This document shows, one piece after another, positions 17,968 through 27,037 of a DNA stretch of 64,000 bases. This stretch comes from Rhizobium acidisoli. GTDB taxonomy: Bacteria > Pseudomonadota > Alphaproteobacteria > Rhizobiales > Rhizobiaceae. The stretch covers positions 434,001 through 498,000 of the forward strand of contig NZ_CP034999.1 in NCBI RefSeq assembly GCF_002531755.2, written 5' to 3'. Numbering within the stretch: position 1 is the stretch's first letter; the number at the start of each line of letters is the position of its first letter. Both the position numbers and the translations under genes were made by a program. Under the pieces are notes generated by a model. That model was not told the origin of the DNA. It searched no databases and worked only from the letters and a program-made list of their open reading frames with translations.

Positions 17968-19190
17968 AACGGGCCTTCCAAGCCGCCGCCCGCCGTGCCG
18001 CCGCACTTGGCATCGAGGGCACGTGAGCCATTCATCCGATCCAGATCGATCTCGCCAACGAGATCTTCTCCCCGCCCGAAAAGAAGGTCGAGCGGGCCCG
18101 CCGCATCATGGATGTCCGTTTCGGGAGAGTGCCATGCGGCAGCCGGTGGGCCGCGATCAGTTGGGGTAGTTGTCAAGTCATCGGCGTGCTGGCGCCTTCT
18201 CCGCTTGCCCATCCAACTGGACCAACCGAGTCTGCCGCAGCGACCCAACTGCACTTCCGGGACCTGCTCCTGACGAAGTACGAGGTTAATCTCCCAGTCC
18301 AGTTCATCTCCAAGGTAGTTGGAGATGATCTGCGCTATCGACTTGAGGCCGGGAGCTGCAGGCAGAAGCGACTCGTAATGAGCCAAGCTGAGGGGACCCA
18401 CAATGAGTCGGAACCGATGGTGCCACACTTTGATCCTCGCACCTGCAACAGCCGTGCTGTTCAGCGTGCCCGTGCCCGGGTCGCGGCCCAGGAGGCAGAG
18501 CGATATGCGGGGCAGCTCGACCCATTTTGGGACAAATTCACGGATATCAACCGGCGCCTCGACGAAGCTGGCGAGGATGGCAGCGAGCCCCTCGGCGTTG
18601 CGGGTGTGTGAGGCGAGACGGCCGGTGAAGTGGAGTTTGGCCAGATCGGGCATAGCATCCCGCGCGCGCAGGGAGGTCATCCCGAAGCCGGCTAGCGCGC
18701 CGAGCTGAAGGGCAAATCGATCTTCTTGTGGCCTGTCATAGCTCACGGTCGGTTCGCCCTCCGCCCATGCGCGGAAGAAGAACGAGGCCATTCGATGATG
18801 AAAGGTATCAGCAAATCGGATCAGCGTCTCATCCCCGGAGTTGTGCTGCCGGAGAAGGGCGTACTCCGTCAGATGCAATGGGAGGGGACCGTGGGGTCCA
18901 AACAAGCCGAAGGCGTAGGTGGAGATTACGGGATCGTTCTCCTCGTGAGCAGTCACGCCCGCGATCGATCGAGTCGGAAATGCAAGGGAGGGCTGCTGGG
19001 CGATCCGCACACGATCCAGGCTGGGACCGCTCGATTCTCCCAGCCGAGGCCGATCTGAGCTGATTGCATCGATCCGCCGCAGAGCCTGGAAGAAGTCGCA
19101 GGCATGCGGCTCGGCCCCAAGCGAGCTTAGGAAGTCGCCGAGTGCCCCCGAAATCAAAGGATCGCCCGGCGGCCGGCCATCGTCGGCCAT
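17964..19190 (-). CDS. tssG: T6SS baseplate protein TssG with an abnormal tail
   Basis: TssG (ImpH) pairs with TssF in the baseplate wedge. Residues 1-345 are typical: FFQALRRIDAISSDRPRLGES near the start, FGLFGPHGPLPLHLTEYALLRQHN, and LGRCGRLGWSSWMGKRRRRQHADDL near the normal C-terminus. The family ends there at about 330-360 residues. Here translation continues for roughly 60 more residues through the antisense of a CitE-like fragment before stopping at 17964. The gene start overlaps the end of tssF by 37 bp. The core is intact and may work if the tail is tolerated. Confidence 0.88.
   Translation of the reverse strand: MADDGRPPGDPLISGALGDFLSSLGAEPHACDFFQALRRIDAISSDRPRLGESSGPSLDRVRIAQQPSLAFPTRSIAGVTAHEENDPVISTYAFGLFGPHGPLPLHLTEYALLRQHNSGDETLIRFADTFHHRMASFFFRAWAEGEPTVSYDRPQEDRFALQLGALAGFGMTSLRARDAMPDLAKLHFTGRLASHTRNAEGLAAILASFVEAPVDIREFVPKWVELPRISLCLLGRDPGTGTLNSTAVAGARIKVWHHRFRLIVGPLSLAHYESLLPAAPGLKSIAQIISNYLGDELDWEINLVLRQEQVPEVQLGRCGRLGWSSWMGKRRRRQHADDLTTTPTDRGPPAAAWHSPETDIHDAAGPLDLLFGRGEDLVGEIDLDRMNGSRALDAKCGGTAGGGLEGPL
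17971..18125 (+). pseudogene. CitE/malyl-CoA-lyase-like (HpcH/HpaI) fragment
   Basis: The plus strand encodes AFQAAARRAAALGIEGT and, after a one-base deletion, IHPIQIDLANEIFSPPEKKVERARRIMDV. This is the conserved C-terminal signature of the CitE/Mcl aldolase family (IHPxQxxxANxxFSPxxxEVxxARRI). Only about 52 codons remain. It lies antisense to the tail of tssG and abuts the clpV start, so it marks a rearrangement that replaced T6SS sequence. Confidence 0.65.
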
Positions 19191-21040
19191 CGCATTACCT
19201 CCCCGCGCTGTAGCGTCGAGACGACCATCTCGGTGAAGCTGTTGATGGATACGTATTTTGCGAAGAACTGGTTGAGCACGGAGGCGAGCGGAAAGATGCC
19301 AACGCCTTCGAAAGCCGCCTCGTCCAGGATGATAGCAACCTCAATCCCACGTGCTACGGCGGCTTGTCCACCGCTGGACAATCGCCTGACCGCAGGCCTG
19401 GACCGGATCTCCCGGATCCCGTCGATCTGCCGTGAGGCGAAGGCGTTGACTGGATCGACGTAGAGGCGGAGGAGTTCACGCAGCGCTTCTGCGCCCCGGT
19501 GGTCGTTCCTATCGGAATTGCTGATCGAGAGGTAGTTCAGTGAGAGATGGCTAATTAATCGCCAGGTGATATCGCCATTGGCGAAGGAGTGGCGCGGTCG
19601 GCTCGGGGGCGATACGCACCGGGTGGCGGTAACTGGAGCGCCGATTTCCAGGGTGAAGTCTGTCTCGTCCCGGCCAATCGGCAGCAGCAGCGCCAGATCC
19701 CGGTTCGAGCACAGGCAGTTTACAGACAAATGCCGGAGTTCTGCCGAATAGGGAGCCGCCTGGCGATCAACTAGAGAAACGAACGTCTCGCTGCCGATAT
19801 AGCCAGTCCGCGCGCCATTTAGACGCTGGTGCTCCGACATGAGGCGCTGCTCCCGGCGGATCGCGTAGTATCTGGAGTGCTGCTCCTCCTGACCGTGCGC
19901 GCTGATGCTATAGAACGGGTAGAACCTCACGGGAGCCGCTTCGTTTTTCGCCCCGTCTCCGCTCATCTCGAGGATCGAGTGGACCTCAAAGTCGAGCGGC
20001 CTCATCCTGTCAACAATCACATGATGCTCGGTGTTCTTGTCGCTCACGTGGACGAGATCTGCCTGGCGTTCGAACAGATTAATCGCGGGCGTTGCGAAGA
20101 GAACGATATTTTGGGGTCCGAGCTGTCGTTCCAGCCGTGGCTCGACACGTCCAAGTGCGAAGACGATCTCAAGGGTCTCGGCAGTTGACAGGGCTACTGC
20201 GTCTGCCAGCCCGCTAACCTCGACGAACAACGTCCGCTCCGCGAGGGCGAAATACTCCTGTAGGAGACGGTACCCGTCGAAAGAGCGTGGCACCTCGGGC
20301 AGGAGAGCACAGCTCGGCTCCAAACCGCGCTGCTGCAGCGCATGAACCGGAATCTTTTCCTGCCAAGGGATGGGCCGGCCGACCGGACGGGCTAAGATAT
20401 TGCATGCGTCACCGAGAAGCTGTTCGGCGAGTGCGGCGCCGATGCCACCGGGGCCTGTTAGGTGCAGTGTGAGAGCGTCTAGTGCGAGTCTATTGAACGG
20501 CATGCCATTCGTGGTGCGAAGGCGTAGTCGCAAAGCAGCCTTCGCATCTTGCCGGGCCGGAAGATCCAGTGCGGCGATCTGCCCCGGCGTCGAAAAATAA
20601 TCGGCAGCGCTTACCACAATTGGCCAGAGATGCACATCATGGGCCGTGCGGAACTCGCAATGTGTGACGGCACCCGGAGCAAGACGGCCCAAAAGCTTGG
20701 TTCCCCGCGGCACGACGTATCCATTCTCAAGTCGTCCGGCCTCCTGGTCGGGCTCGAAGCGCACGATCGTCATCGACGGGAGCGGCGGTAGAAAATGCGG
20801 ATAGACCATCTCCAGGAGGTGCTGGGTGAATTCCGGAAAGCGAGACTGAAGCTTCAATTGCACCCGCGCCGCCATGAAAGCGAAGCCTTCCAGAAGCCGC
20901 TCGACGTAGGGGTCGGCGACCTCCACTGATTCCATCCCGAGCCGGGCGGCGACCTTCGGGAATGCGCGGGCGAACTCGGCCCCCATCTCGCGCATATAAG
21001 CAAGTTCATCGTTGTACAGTCGCAGGAGCCGGGGATCCAT
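19154..21040 (-). CDS. tssF: T6SS baseplate protein TssF
   Basis: TssF (ImpG) is the main baseplate wedge component. The start MDPRLLRLYNDELAYMREMGAEFARAFPKVAARLGM at 21040 is the family signature; an upstream in-frame extension to 21139 is unconserved. The 628-residue length is normal. The ATG overlaps the TGA of tssE (TGATG), showing translational coupling. Further conserved stretches are VERLLEGFAFMAARVQLKLQSRFPEFTQHLL and PHFLPPLPSM near the N-terminus. Confidence 0.92.
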   Translation of the reverse strand: MDPRLLRLYNDELAYMREMGAEFARAFPKVAARLGMESVEVADPYVERLLEGFAFMAARVQLKLQSRFPEFTQHLLEMVYPHFLPPLPSMTIVRFEPDQEAGRLENGYVVPRGTKLLGRLAPGAVTHCEFRTAHDVHLWPIVVSAADYFSTPGQIAALDLPARQDAKAALRLRLRTTNGMPFNRLALDALTLHLTGPGGIGAALAEQLLGDACNILARPVGRPIPWQEKIPVHALQQRGLEPSCALLPEVPRSFDGYRLLQEYFALAERTLFVEVSGLADAVALSTAETLEIVFALGRVEPRLERQLGPQNIVLFATPAINLFERQADLVHVSDKNTEHHVIVDRMRPLDFEVHSILEMSGDGAKNEAAPVRFYPFYSISAHGQEEQHSRYYAIRREQRLMSEHQRLNGARTGYIGSETFVSLVDRQAAPYSAELRHLSVNCLCSNRDLALLLPIGRDETDFTLEIGAPVTATRCVSPPSRPRHSFANGDITWRLISHLSLNYLSISNSDRNDHRGAEALRELLRLYVDPVNAFASRQIDGIREIRSRPAVRRLSSGGQAAVARGIEVAIILDEAAFEGVGIFPLASVLNQFFAKYVSINSFTEMVVSTLQRGEVMRWPTMAGRRAIL

Positions 21041-21546
21041 CAGCTTATCTCTGTACCGAGATGAAGGACGCGGGCGGATGCGAGCTCGGAGTTTACCTCC
21101 GTACGCATCACCATTCGCACCGGCAATGGCTGCGCCCACAGATCGGCTTCGATCCTAAAGCGAAAAGTGCCGCAACCCTGACCATCGTCCAGGACCGTCA
21201 CCTTGAGGGTGTCCGGTAAGAGACGCGGCTCAAAGCGCTGAAGGCTCTCGATTATCGCTTCGCGCAATGCGCTCTTATCCATGCCTTCGCGAATTTGTCC
21301 GCTGAGAGGCCAGGCACCATAATTAAGTGCACTGGCCGCTACGTGAGGGTACGCTTGTAGATCTACGGTTGCACCCAATTGGTTGGTGTTCAACAACCAG
21401 GAAACATCGCGTAGAATCACCTCTTCCAGTTGGCGAACAGAGAAACTGCGCTTGTCCTGCGCTTCACACGAGCTGCGCGGCTCATCGTCCGTAAGCCGGT
21501 CCAGGAGGGATGGTTGCACGAGATCCCGCTTAACATCTCTGCCCAT
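21040..21546 (-). CDS. tssE: T6SS baseplate protein TssE (gp25-like)
   Basis: The 168-residue product matches TssE: SLLDRLTDDEPR at the start, VRQLEEVILRDVSWLLNTNQ, then SALNYGAWPLSG and a C-terminal FRFRIEADLWAQPLPVRMVMRTEVN. TssE is homologous to phage T4 gp25 and nucleates sheath assembly. It overlaps tssF by a TGATG stop/start. Confidence 0.9.
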   Translation of the reverse strand: MGRDVKRDLVQPSLLDRLTDDEPRSSCEAQDKRSFSVRQLEEVILRDVSWLLNTNQLGATVDLQAYPHVAASALNYGAWPLSGQIREGMDKSALREAIIESLQRFEPRLLPDTLKVTVLDDGQGCGTFRFRIEADLWAQPLPVRMVMRTEVNSELASARVLHLGTEIS

Positions 21547-21630
21547 GTTACAATCTCCAGGTGCAATATCGAAGAGGCGATCCGCCGTTTTCGCGCGCGG
21601 CCCGGAATATTCCCGTTCCCAATGGCCCCA

Positions 21631-22164
21631 TCAGCCGACGAGCCTATTGAAGTCGGTACTGTTCGCGATTTGGTTCCAGATGCCCTCGCCTGCTTTGGTA
21701 AGAGCGCCTTTTTCATCCTGCCTGTAATAGATGACCTTGCAGGCGCCGAACCGGAATGTGATCGTCTCCTCGGGGGCCTCTTCCGCATAGGACCACTCGA
21801 CCTTCTCGACTACCAGCATATTGAAACTCCAGTGCAAGAACAGGTTCGATTCTGATGTAGCTTGTCCGCTCCCCGTCGCTTTGAAAAGTTTTAGTTCAAC
21901 GTTATTGAAGTGGGCGCCGCGACCGCAGGCAACGTACAAAGAGGGCGATGACGTATCCACCTGCTTCTTGATAGTGAAGACCTCGAATTCGGCCTTGCCC
22001 GCGCCCGCCCCGGCGGTATGAGGCCCAATGTTCAGCTTGTTTTCGAGTGAAAAGCTCCATTCGTCCGCTAGCGTGATACCGTCCTTTAGAATGATAGATT
22101 CGCCCTTGGGCAAAATGCCGTCCTTGGACGCCTGCGTGAACTTTATAACCGCGTCGAACGCCAT
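21631..22164 (-). CDS. hcp: T6SS tube protein Hcp
   Basis: The 177-residue protein is Hcp (TssD), which forms the hexameric tail tube and is secreted. It has the expected start, MAFDAVIKFTQASKDGILPKGES, the segment WSFSLENKLNIGPHTAGAGAGKAEFEVFTIKKQVDTSSPSL, and the beta-rich C-terminus VEKVEWSYAEEAPEETITFRFGACKVIYY. No C-terminal toxin extension is present. It sits between tssC and tssE in the operon. Confidence 0.93.
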   Translation of the reverse strand: MAFDAVIKFTQASKDGILPKGESIILKDGITLADEWSFSLENKLNIGPHTAGAGAGKAEFEVFTIKKQVDTSSPSLYVACGRGAHFNNVELKLFKATGSGQATSESNLFLHWSFNMLVVEKVEWSYAEEAPEETITFRFGACKVIYYRQDEKGALTKAGEGIWNQIANSTDFNRLVG

Positions 22165-22279
22165 GATGGATTTTCCTTATCTCGTTGATCTGATTGGGCC
22201 TGGATTGTATCGGCCAGCCCAGGGCAGCCATTCCCGAGTTTTGGCGCCGAGAACGGAGCACAATCATCTGCGGGTTTTC

Positions 22280-23767
22280 TCAGCCCTTGCGGGCGGATGG
22301 CAGGCGCGAGACCAATCTCAAAGAGATGGTTAGGCCTTCGAGCTGATAGTGTGGCCGCATGTAAAATCTCGCAACGTAATATCCGGGATTATCTTCGACC
22401 TCTTCCACCTTGACCTCGGCCGAGGAGAGCGGCTGCTGTGCCTTACTCTCTTCGCTCCCAAGCTCGGGCGAGGGGTGGACGTAGCCCTGAATCCATTGGT
22501 TGAGCCACTCCTCGACCTCGTGGCGCTCCTTGAACGTGCCAATCTTGTCCCGGACCATACACTTCAAATAATGTGCGAAGCGGCAGGTTGCGAAGATGTA
22601 GGGTAGCCGGGCACTGAGTTCGGCGTTCGCTGACGCGTCGGGGTCTTCGTATTTGACCGGCTTGTTAATAGTCTGAGCGCCAATAAATACGCCGAGGTCC
22701 GTGTTCTTGCGGTGCAACAGCGGTAGAAGACCGTTTTTGGAGAGTTCGGCCTCACGGCGGTCGCTGATCGCGATCTCAGTGGGGCATTTTAGGTCGACGC
22801 CACCGTCGTCGCTGCGGAAGGTATGTACCGGCAGGCCCTCGACGAGGCCGCCGGATTCGACGCCGCGAATTCTGGAGAGCCAGCCATAGAGCTTGAACGA
22901 GCGCGTGATATTTACGCCCATGGCGTAGGCTGCATTCGTCCAAAGGTATTTCTCGCTGTCGCCGCCGTCTGTGTCCTCCTCGAAGGCGAATTCATCGACC
23001 GGGTTGGTTTTGGCCCCATAGGGCAGCCGGCCAAGGGTGCGTGGTAAGGTCAGGGCCACGTACCGCGAGTTCTCGCTTTCGCGGAACGCTCGCCAAGGAG
23101 CATGTTCGGGAGTGAGGAAGATTTTTGTGATGTCACGCGGGTTCGCAAGCTCACGCCAAGAATCCATCTGCAGCAGATGTGGTGAGACGGCAGATATAAG
23201 CGGTGAGTGGCTCGCCGCCGCGATCTGCGCGAGTCCCGAAAGCAACTCTACGTCCGGTGGGGTATGGTCGAAATAGTAGTCGGCAATCAGGCAGCCATAG
23301 GGTTCACCGCCGATTTGGCCATATTCGTCTTCGTAGATTTTTTTGAAAAGCGGACTCTGATCCCAGGTGACACCCTTATATTTCCGCAAAGTTCGGGACA
23401 TCTCCACCTTTGAAACTGGGAGAACGCGAATCTTTAACGTCTCATCGGTTTCGGTGTTGAGGGCAAGGTGATGCAAGCCCCGCCAAGCTGATTCCACGCG
23501 CTGGAAATTTTCGTGATGGAGGATCTCGTTGAGTTGCGCAGAAAGCTTCTGGTCGATCGAAGCAATCATTTTTTGGATAGTCGCGACGACATCGTCGCTG
23601 ATCAGCGACGTGTTTTGAAGTGCCTGCTCGGCCAGTGTTCGGACGGCACTCTCTACCAAGTCACGGGAGTGGTCCGAGCGGATCCTGAACTCGAATCGAA
23701 GCATGCGGGTGAAATCGCCGAGATCAACGGTGGCGACCTGTACATCTGTGGCATCTGCAGGCGTCAC
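22280..23767 (-). CDS. tssC: T6SS sheath protein TssC
   Basis: TssC (VipB) builds the contractile sheath with TssB. The 495-residue product shows the family core: HHENFQRVESAWRGLHHLALNTE, FGLxADYYF-type sequence (GCLIADYYFDHTPPDVELLSGLAQIAAASHSPLISAVS), RYVALTLPRTLGRLPYG, and LPYIFATCRFAHYLKCMVRDKIGTF followed by LNQWIQGYV. Length is normal and there is no break. It starts 2 bp after the tssB stop. Confidence 0.95.
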   Translation of the reverse strand: MTPADATDVQVATVDLGDFTRMLRFEFRIRSDHSRDLVESAVRTLAEQALQNTSLISDDVVATIQKMIASIDQKLSAQLNEILHHENFQRVESAWRGLHHLALNTETDETLKIRVLPVSKVEMSRTLRKYKGVTWDQSPLFKKIYEDEYGQIGGEPYGCLIADYYFDHTPPDVELLSGLAQIAAASHSPLISAVSPHLLQMDSWRELANPRDITKIFLTPEHAPWRAFRESENSRYVALTLPRTLGRLPYGAKTNPVDEFAFEEDTDGGDSEKYLWTNAAYAMGVNITRSFKLYGWLSRIRGVESGGLVEGLPVHTFRSDDGGVDLKCPTEIAISDRREAELSKNGLLPLLHRKNTDLGVFIGAQTINKPVKYEDPDASANAELSARLPYIFATCRFAHYLKCMVRDKIGTFKERHEVEEWLNQWIQGYVHPSPELGSEESKAQQPLSSAEVKVEEVEDNPGYYVARFYMRPHYQLEGLTISLRLVSRLPSARKG

Positions 23768-23769
23768 GA

Positions 23770-24324
23770 TCAGTTCTCCTCTGTGTCTGGGGATGCCAAT
23801 GGCGGAGCGGCAACCACTCCATCAGGCTTCTCAGTCTCGATGCCACTGCCGAGGGCGCTTAGCAGTGCCGAATCGGCGAGGAAGTGGGTGAGCAACTCTT
23901 CGGCACCGTTCTTCCCGTCCATGTAGGCCAGCAGATTGGAGAGCTCCGTTCGCGCTTCGAGCAGCCTGCTAAGGCTGTCGACCTTGCGCGCCACGGCCGC
24001 CGGCGAGAAATCTTCGAGCCGCTCGAAGGTCAAGTCGACAGCGAGTTGGCCTTCTCCGGTCAATAGGTTCGGCACCCGCATCACCACCCTGGGCCTCAGC
24101 GATCTGAGCCGATCATCGAAATTGTCGATATCGATCTCCATCATCTTACGCTCCGCGACAGGAGCAAGCGGCTCGTCAGCATTGCCAGCGAGATCGGACA
24201 TCACGCCGACCACGAAGGGAAGCTGAACCTTCTTCTGAGAGCCATAGGTCTCCACGTCGTATTCGATCTGTACGCGAGGCGGACGAACCCGCGCGATGAA
24301 CTTTTGACTACTCGCCTTTGTCAT
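23770..24324 (-). CDS. tssB: T6SS sheath protein TssB
   Basis: TssB (VipA) is the small sheath subunit. The 184-residue product contains VQIEYDVETYGSQKKVQLPFVVGVMSDLAG, MEIDIDNFDDRLRSLRPRV and LTFERLEDFSPAAVARKVDSLSRLLEARTELSNLL, all family signatures. The start at ATG 24324 is preceded by AGGAG at ideal distance; a GTG three codons upstream overlaps that site and is less likely. Confidence 0.94.
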   Translation of the reverse strand: MTKASSQKFIARVRPPRVQIEYDVETYGSQKKVQLPFVVGVMSDLAGNADEPLAPVAERKMMEIDIDNFDDRLRSLRPRVVMRVPNLLTGEGQLAVDLTFERLEDFSPAAVARKVDSLSRLLEARTELSNLLAYMDGKNGAEELLTHFLADSALLSALGSGIETEKPDGVVAAPPLASPDTEEN

Positions 24325-24357
24325 GTGTTCCACTCCTGATTAGGAAGATTACGCACG

Positions 24358-25350
24358 TCACGTGCCCTCATCGACCGCCAGGCCGGCAATCGAGCGGTAC
24401 TGGGCAACCCCTTCTGGCGCCAACTCTTTGACAAGAGCCATGAAGTCCTTCGAGACAAGTCGCTGCGCGCGCTCCAGAAGGGCTGATAGCGGGCTCGCGG
24501 GTTCGTTCACCTGGTACCAGTGGCAAATGCGGCCAAGGATTTCGACAACGTCATCGCGGTTGCGGATCACGTCGGGGTATGGGGCCTTGCTGGAGTCTGG
24601 CAATGGAGATGCCGCGGCTGCAGGCTGGGCCCTTTTCCGATGGACGTCGACCAGATCCTTGGCCTGGGTGAGTAGCACTATCAGAGGGTCGAATCGAACG
24701 GCCTCGTCACTCGCAACGTGCCGCCGAACACTCGCGTCTAGATCGGTGGCGGCTGCTAGGCTGGCGTCGAGACCAGTGCTGATCTGCTCGAGGTGCAGTG
24801 GGTCGGTGTCGGTGAAAGCGAGCTCGATAGTCGAACGATCAACTTCCGCAGACTGCGACCGTAGCGCACCAGCCCAATCGCGGAGCGTAAATGCCCCGAA
24901 TTGCCTGGAGGCGGTGAGTGGAACTTGGCGTATTTCCGCCAAGATCCCGGAGAGATCGCAGAGGCTTGCCAGAGCGTTGAGGCGAACGGTCTGATCTCCG
25001 TCATCTTCTGGATCCGGTCGCGGATGTAGCTCTGACCAGTAGAGCTCGACATAGGCCGCGAGCAGCTCAAGCCCCTGACTTAGACCAGGGAAGCCGAACT
25101 GACTGAGGGCGGATCGTGCGAGCAAGATGCCGACTCTTAGATCCTTAGTGCGGGCAGAAAGGTCGAGGCCAAGCCGCCACACCTCTGTCCAATTGGGAGC
25201 CTCCTCGGTGGCGATGGAGTCGCCTATCTGCTGGTGCGGCTTGCCGTGCGACGCTATCTCGAGCTCCAGGAAGCTCAGATCGTAATCGAGAGCATCCCCG
25301 CATGCGTTGCCGTCGCCGATCGGTTTTAATAAATGATCTGCATCGAGCAT
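24358..25350 (-). CDS. tssA: T6SS cap protein TssA
   Basis: TssA (ImpA family) coordinates tube and sheath assembly at the baseplate. Residues 1-120 form an ImpA-N domain: LLKPIGDGNACGDALDYDLSFLELEIASHGK, then EEAPNWTEVWRLGLDLSARTKDLRVGILLARSAL and LAAYVELYWSELHPRPDPED. The start at 25350 (MLDADHLLKPI) is chosen because upstream in-frame residues are unconserved. It is the first gene of the minus-strand operon, 34 bp upstream of tssB. Confidence 0.9.
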   Translation of the reverse strand: MLDADHLLKPIGDGNACGDALDYDLSFLELEIASHGKPHQQIGDSIATEEAPNWTEVWRLGLDLSARTKDLRVGILLARSALSQFGFPGLSQGLELLAAYVELYWSELHPRPDPEDDGDQTVRLNALASLCDLSGILAEIRQVPLTASRQFGAFTLRDWAGALRSQSAEVDRSTIELAFTDTDPLHLEQISTGLDASLAAATDLDASVRRHVASDEAVRFDPLIVLLTQAKDLVDVHRKRAQPAAAASPLPDSSKAPYPDVIRNRDDVVEILGRICHWYQVNEPASPLSALLERAQRLVSKDFMALVKELAPEGVAQYRSIAGLAVDEGT

Positions 25351-25413
25351 GACCAAAATCCCAGTTTTCCCGACATTAAAGATCGTCGCGCCTCTGTTTC
25401 TCAACGTTTAGCA

Positions 25414-25460
25414 ATGAGCAGACGCGATTGCTCATGCACAATCGACATTCGTATATGTCG
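25414..25460. promoter_or_regulatory. Two inverted repeats upstream of tssA
   Basis: ATGAGCA and TGCTCAT (25414-25420 and 25429-25435) form one palindrome with an 8-bp spacer. CGACAT and ATGTCG (25443-25448 and 25455-25460) form a second. Both lie 65-110 bp upstream of tssA and could be operators for the T6SS operon; no regulator is known. Confidence 0.35.
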
Positions 25461-25499
25461 TGAATGCTTGGGGCGTGAACGCCGCCGCTTCGGATCTTG

Positions 25500-25711
25500 A
25501 TGCAGCTATGTGCTGCTCAGGCGCAAAGGACACCTTGTGAACCACAAGAAGCTCTTCCGGCTCCATCGGGAGGAGAAGCTCACGATGCGCAAGCGCCGTG
25601 GCCGGAAACGAGCGAAAGGCAAGCGTTGGTGTTGATCCCGCTGGCTGCCAATGATCGTTGGTCGCTGGACTTCGTGTCGGATCAACTCACCGATAGCGCG
25701 GGGGGGGGGGG
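25500..25711 (+). pseudogene. IS3-family transposase OrfB remnant
   Basis: One frame reads LLRRKGHLVNHKKLFRLHREEKLTMRKRRGRKRAKGK and the next reads LIPLAANDRWSLDFVSDQLTD. Together they are a contiguous OrfB segment just before and including the first catalytic Asp (SLDFV) of IS3-type integrases. A frameshift separates the halves, and a 12-G tract (25700-25711) ends the match. Confidence 0.7.
25700..25711. repeat. Poly-G tract (12 G)
   Basis: This second uninterrupted run of 12 G lies at the broken end of an IS3 remnant upstream of tssA. It mirrors the tract at 17597-17608. Confidence 0.9.
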
Positions 25712-27037
25712 CAGTCTGTGCAAAGGGCAACCTGCGGAGTACCGTTGCAAACGTGAGCCGGAAGGCCTCCAACTACGGAGTCTTCGCGCGGCCGCCTCCG
25801 CGCCAGCACCAGGGTCCGCACCAAGGCGACGGGCGTGGTGTGATACATGTGAAGCTCAACGCCAGCTGGCCTCGAATTGACCTGATGAGGTATAAGAGAT
25901 TGCCGACGTGCGAGGTCCACGGCACCCGGTCAAACGCTTCAGCTTGCTAGCGCGAGAAAGCCTCGGAGCTGCAACCATTCGGCCGTCTGCCGCTCTGCCT
26001 AGTGGAGGATTCGAAGCGCAGAGGGTGCAATGGGTGCTGCATAAGGTGGATGGCCTCGTCGGCGATCGGTCTTGGGGGTGTCGGGGCGCGGACCCACATC
26101 GAACGAGCGGCCAGCCGGCGGGTCCATCGCGCGTGCAGCGACCCGGCGTCAGTGGTAGAACGGCTCGAGCACTTCAACGGCATGTAATCTCCTGCGCTCC
26201 GCCGGACCGCCGCACGAGGCTTATAGGGCGACAATCTAGATGAGATCCGTATTGACCGCATGTAACGATGCTCCCCGAGATTCGCACGTTGCCTCATTCA
26301 TTTCGCTCCCAGTTGGAGCGAAGGAGTGGGGTGCGGAGATGGCGGGGTTTCGCAGCGGCCGGCCTCCTTCGCGAGCGCCATTGCCGTTTTCGACGGAAGT
26401 CGAAGTCTAATAACCATCGTCGCGGTATTCTATTGACAATGGGTGTGATGCGGCTTTGCGTGATCTTCTAAAAGGAATCGAATCCCGCCGCCAATCTCTC
26501 GTTCTACCGCGCACCTACCGGACCCCAACGTGACTGTCGACCCTGCTTCCATTAATCGTGCAGGGCAACCACGCGGTCTCTCGTGCAGATCCCTGCGATT
26601 TCGAATTGACGGACACCGAACCCGTTAGACGGTCGTGGAGTGCACGCACTTAGTCACCCTAGCCGCCCGGGCACTGCAACCCCGCTGTACCGATCCTTCT
26701 ACCTCTATGCTAAAGAAAGTTTGGGGAAACTTGCCTCCTCGGCATCGTTCGACGGCGGCCTTGGCGCCAATCTTGCGAGGAGCAGGCCGATGGTCGCAGC
26801 GGCATGCGAGCCGACATTCTGCGATCCGCGCCGTCGAAGACGAGGTCGCTCTCGGCGTGTTAGTCAGCCGGAATGCGCCGGCCGTCGTGCCCCTAAATCT
26901 CGATCTCGAGCCAGGTATTGGCCTCCAGGCTGAAGAAAAATTCGGCGCTCTCACATGCTCATGCAATCCCGTGGTGGACGACCAACGCACATGATGGTGC
27001 AGTTCCTAGGGAATGTGGTGATGAGTCATGAGCCGTC
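25712..27037. other. Gene-poor stretch before the repeat effector
   Basis: I find no supported gene. Open frames on both strands lack motifs and ribosome-binding sites. The sequence probably consists of decayed IS and gene fragments. Confidence 0.35.
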
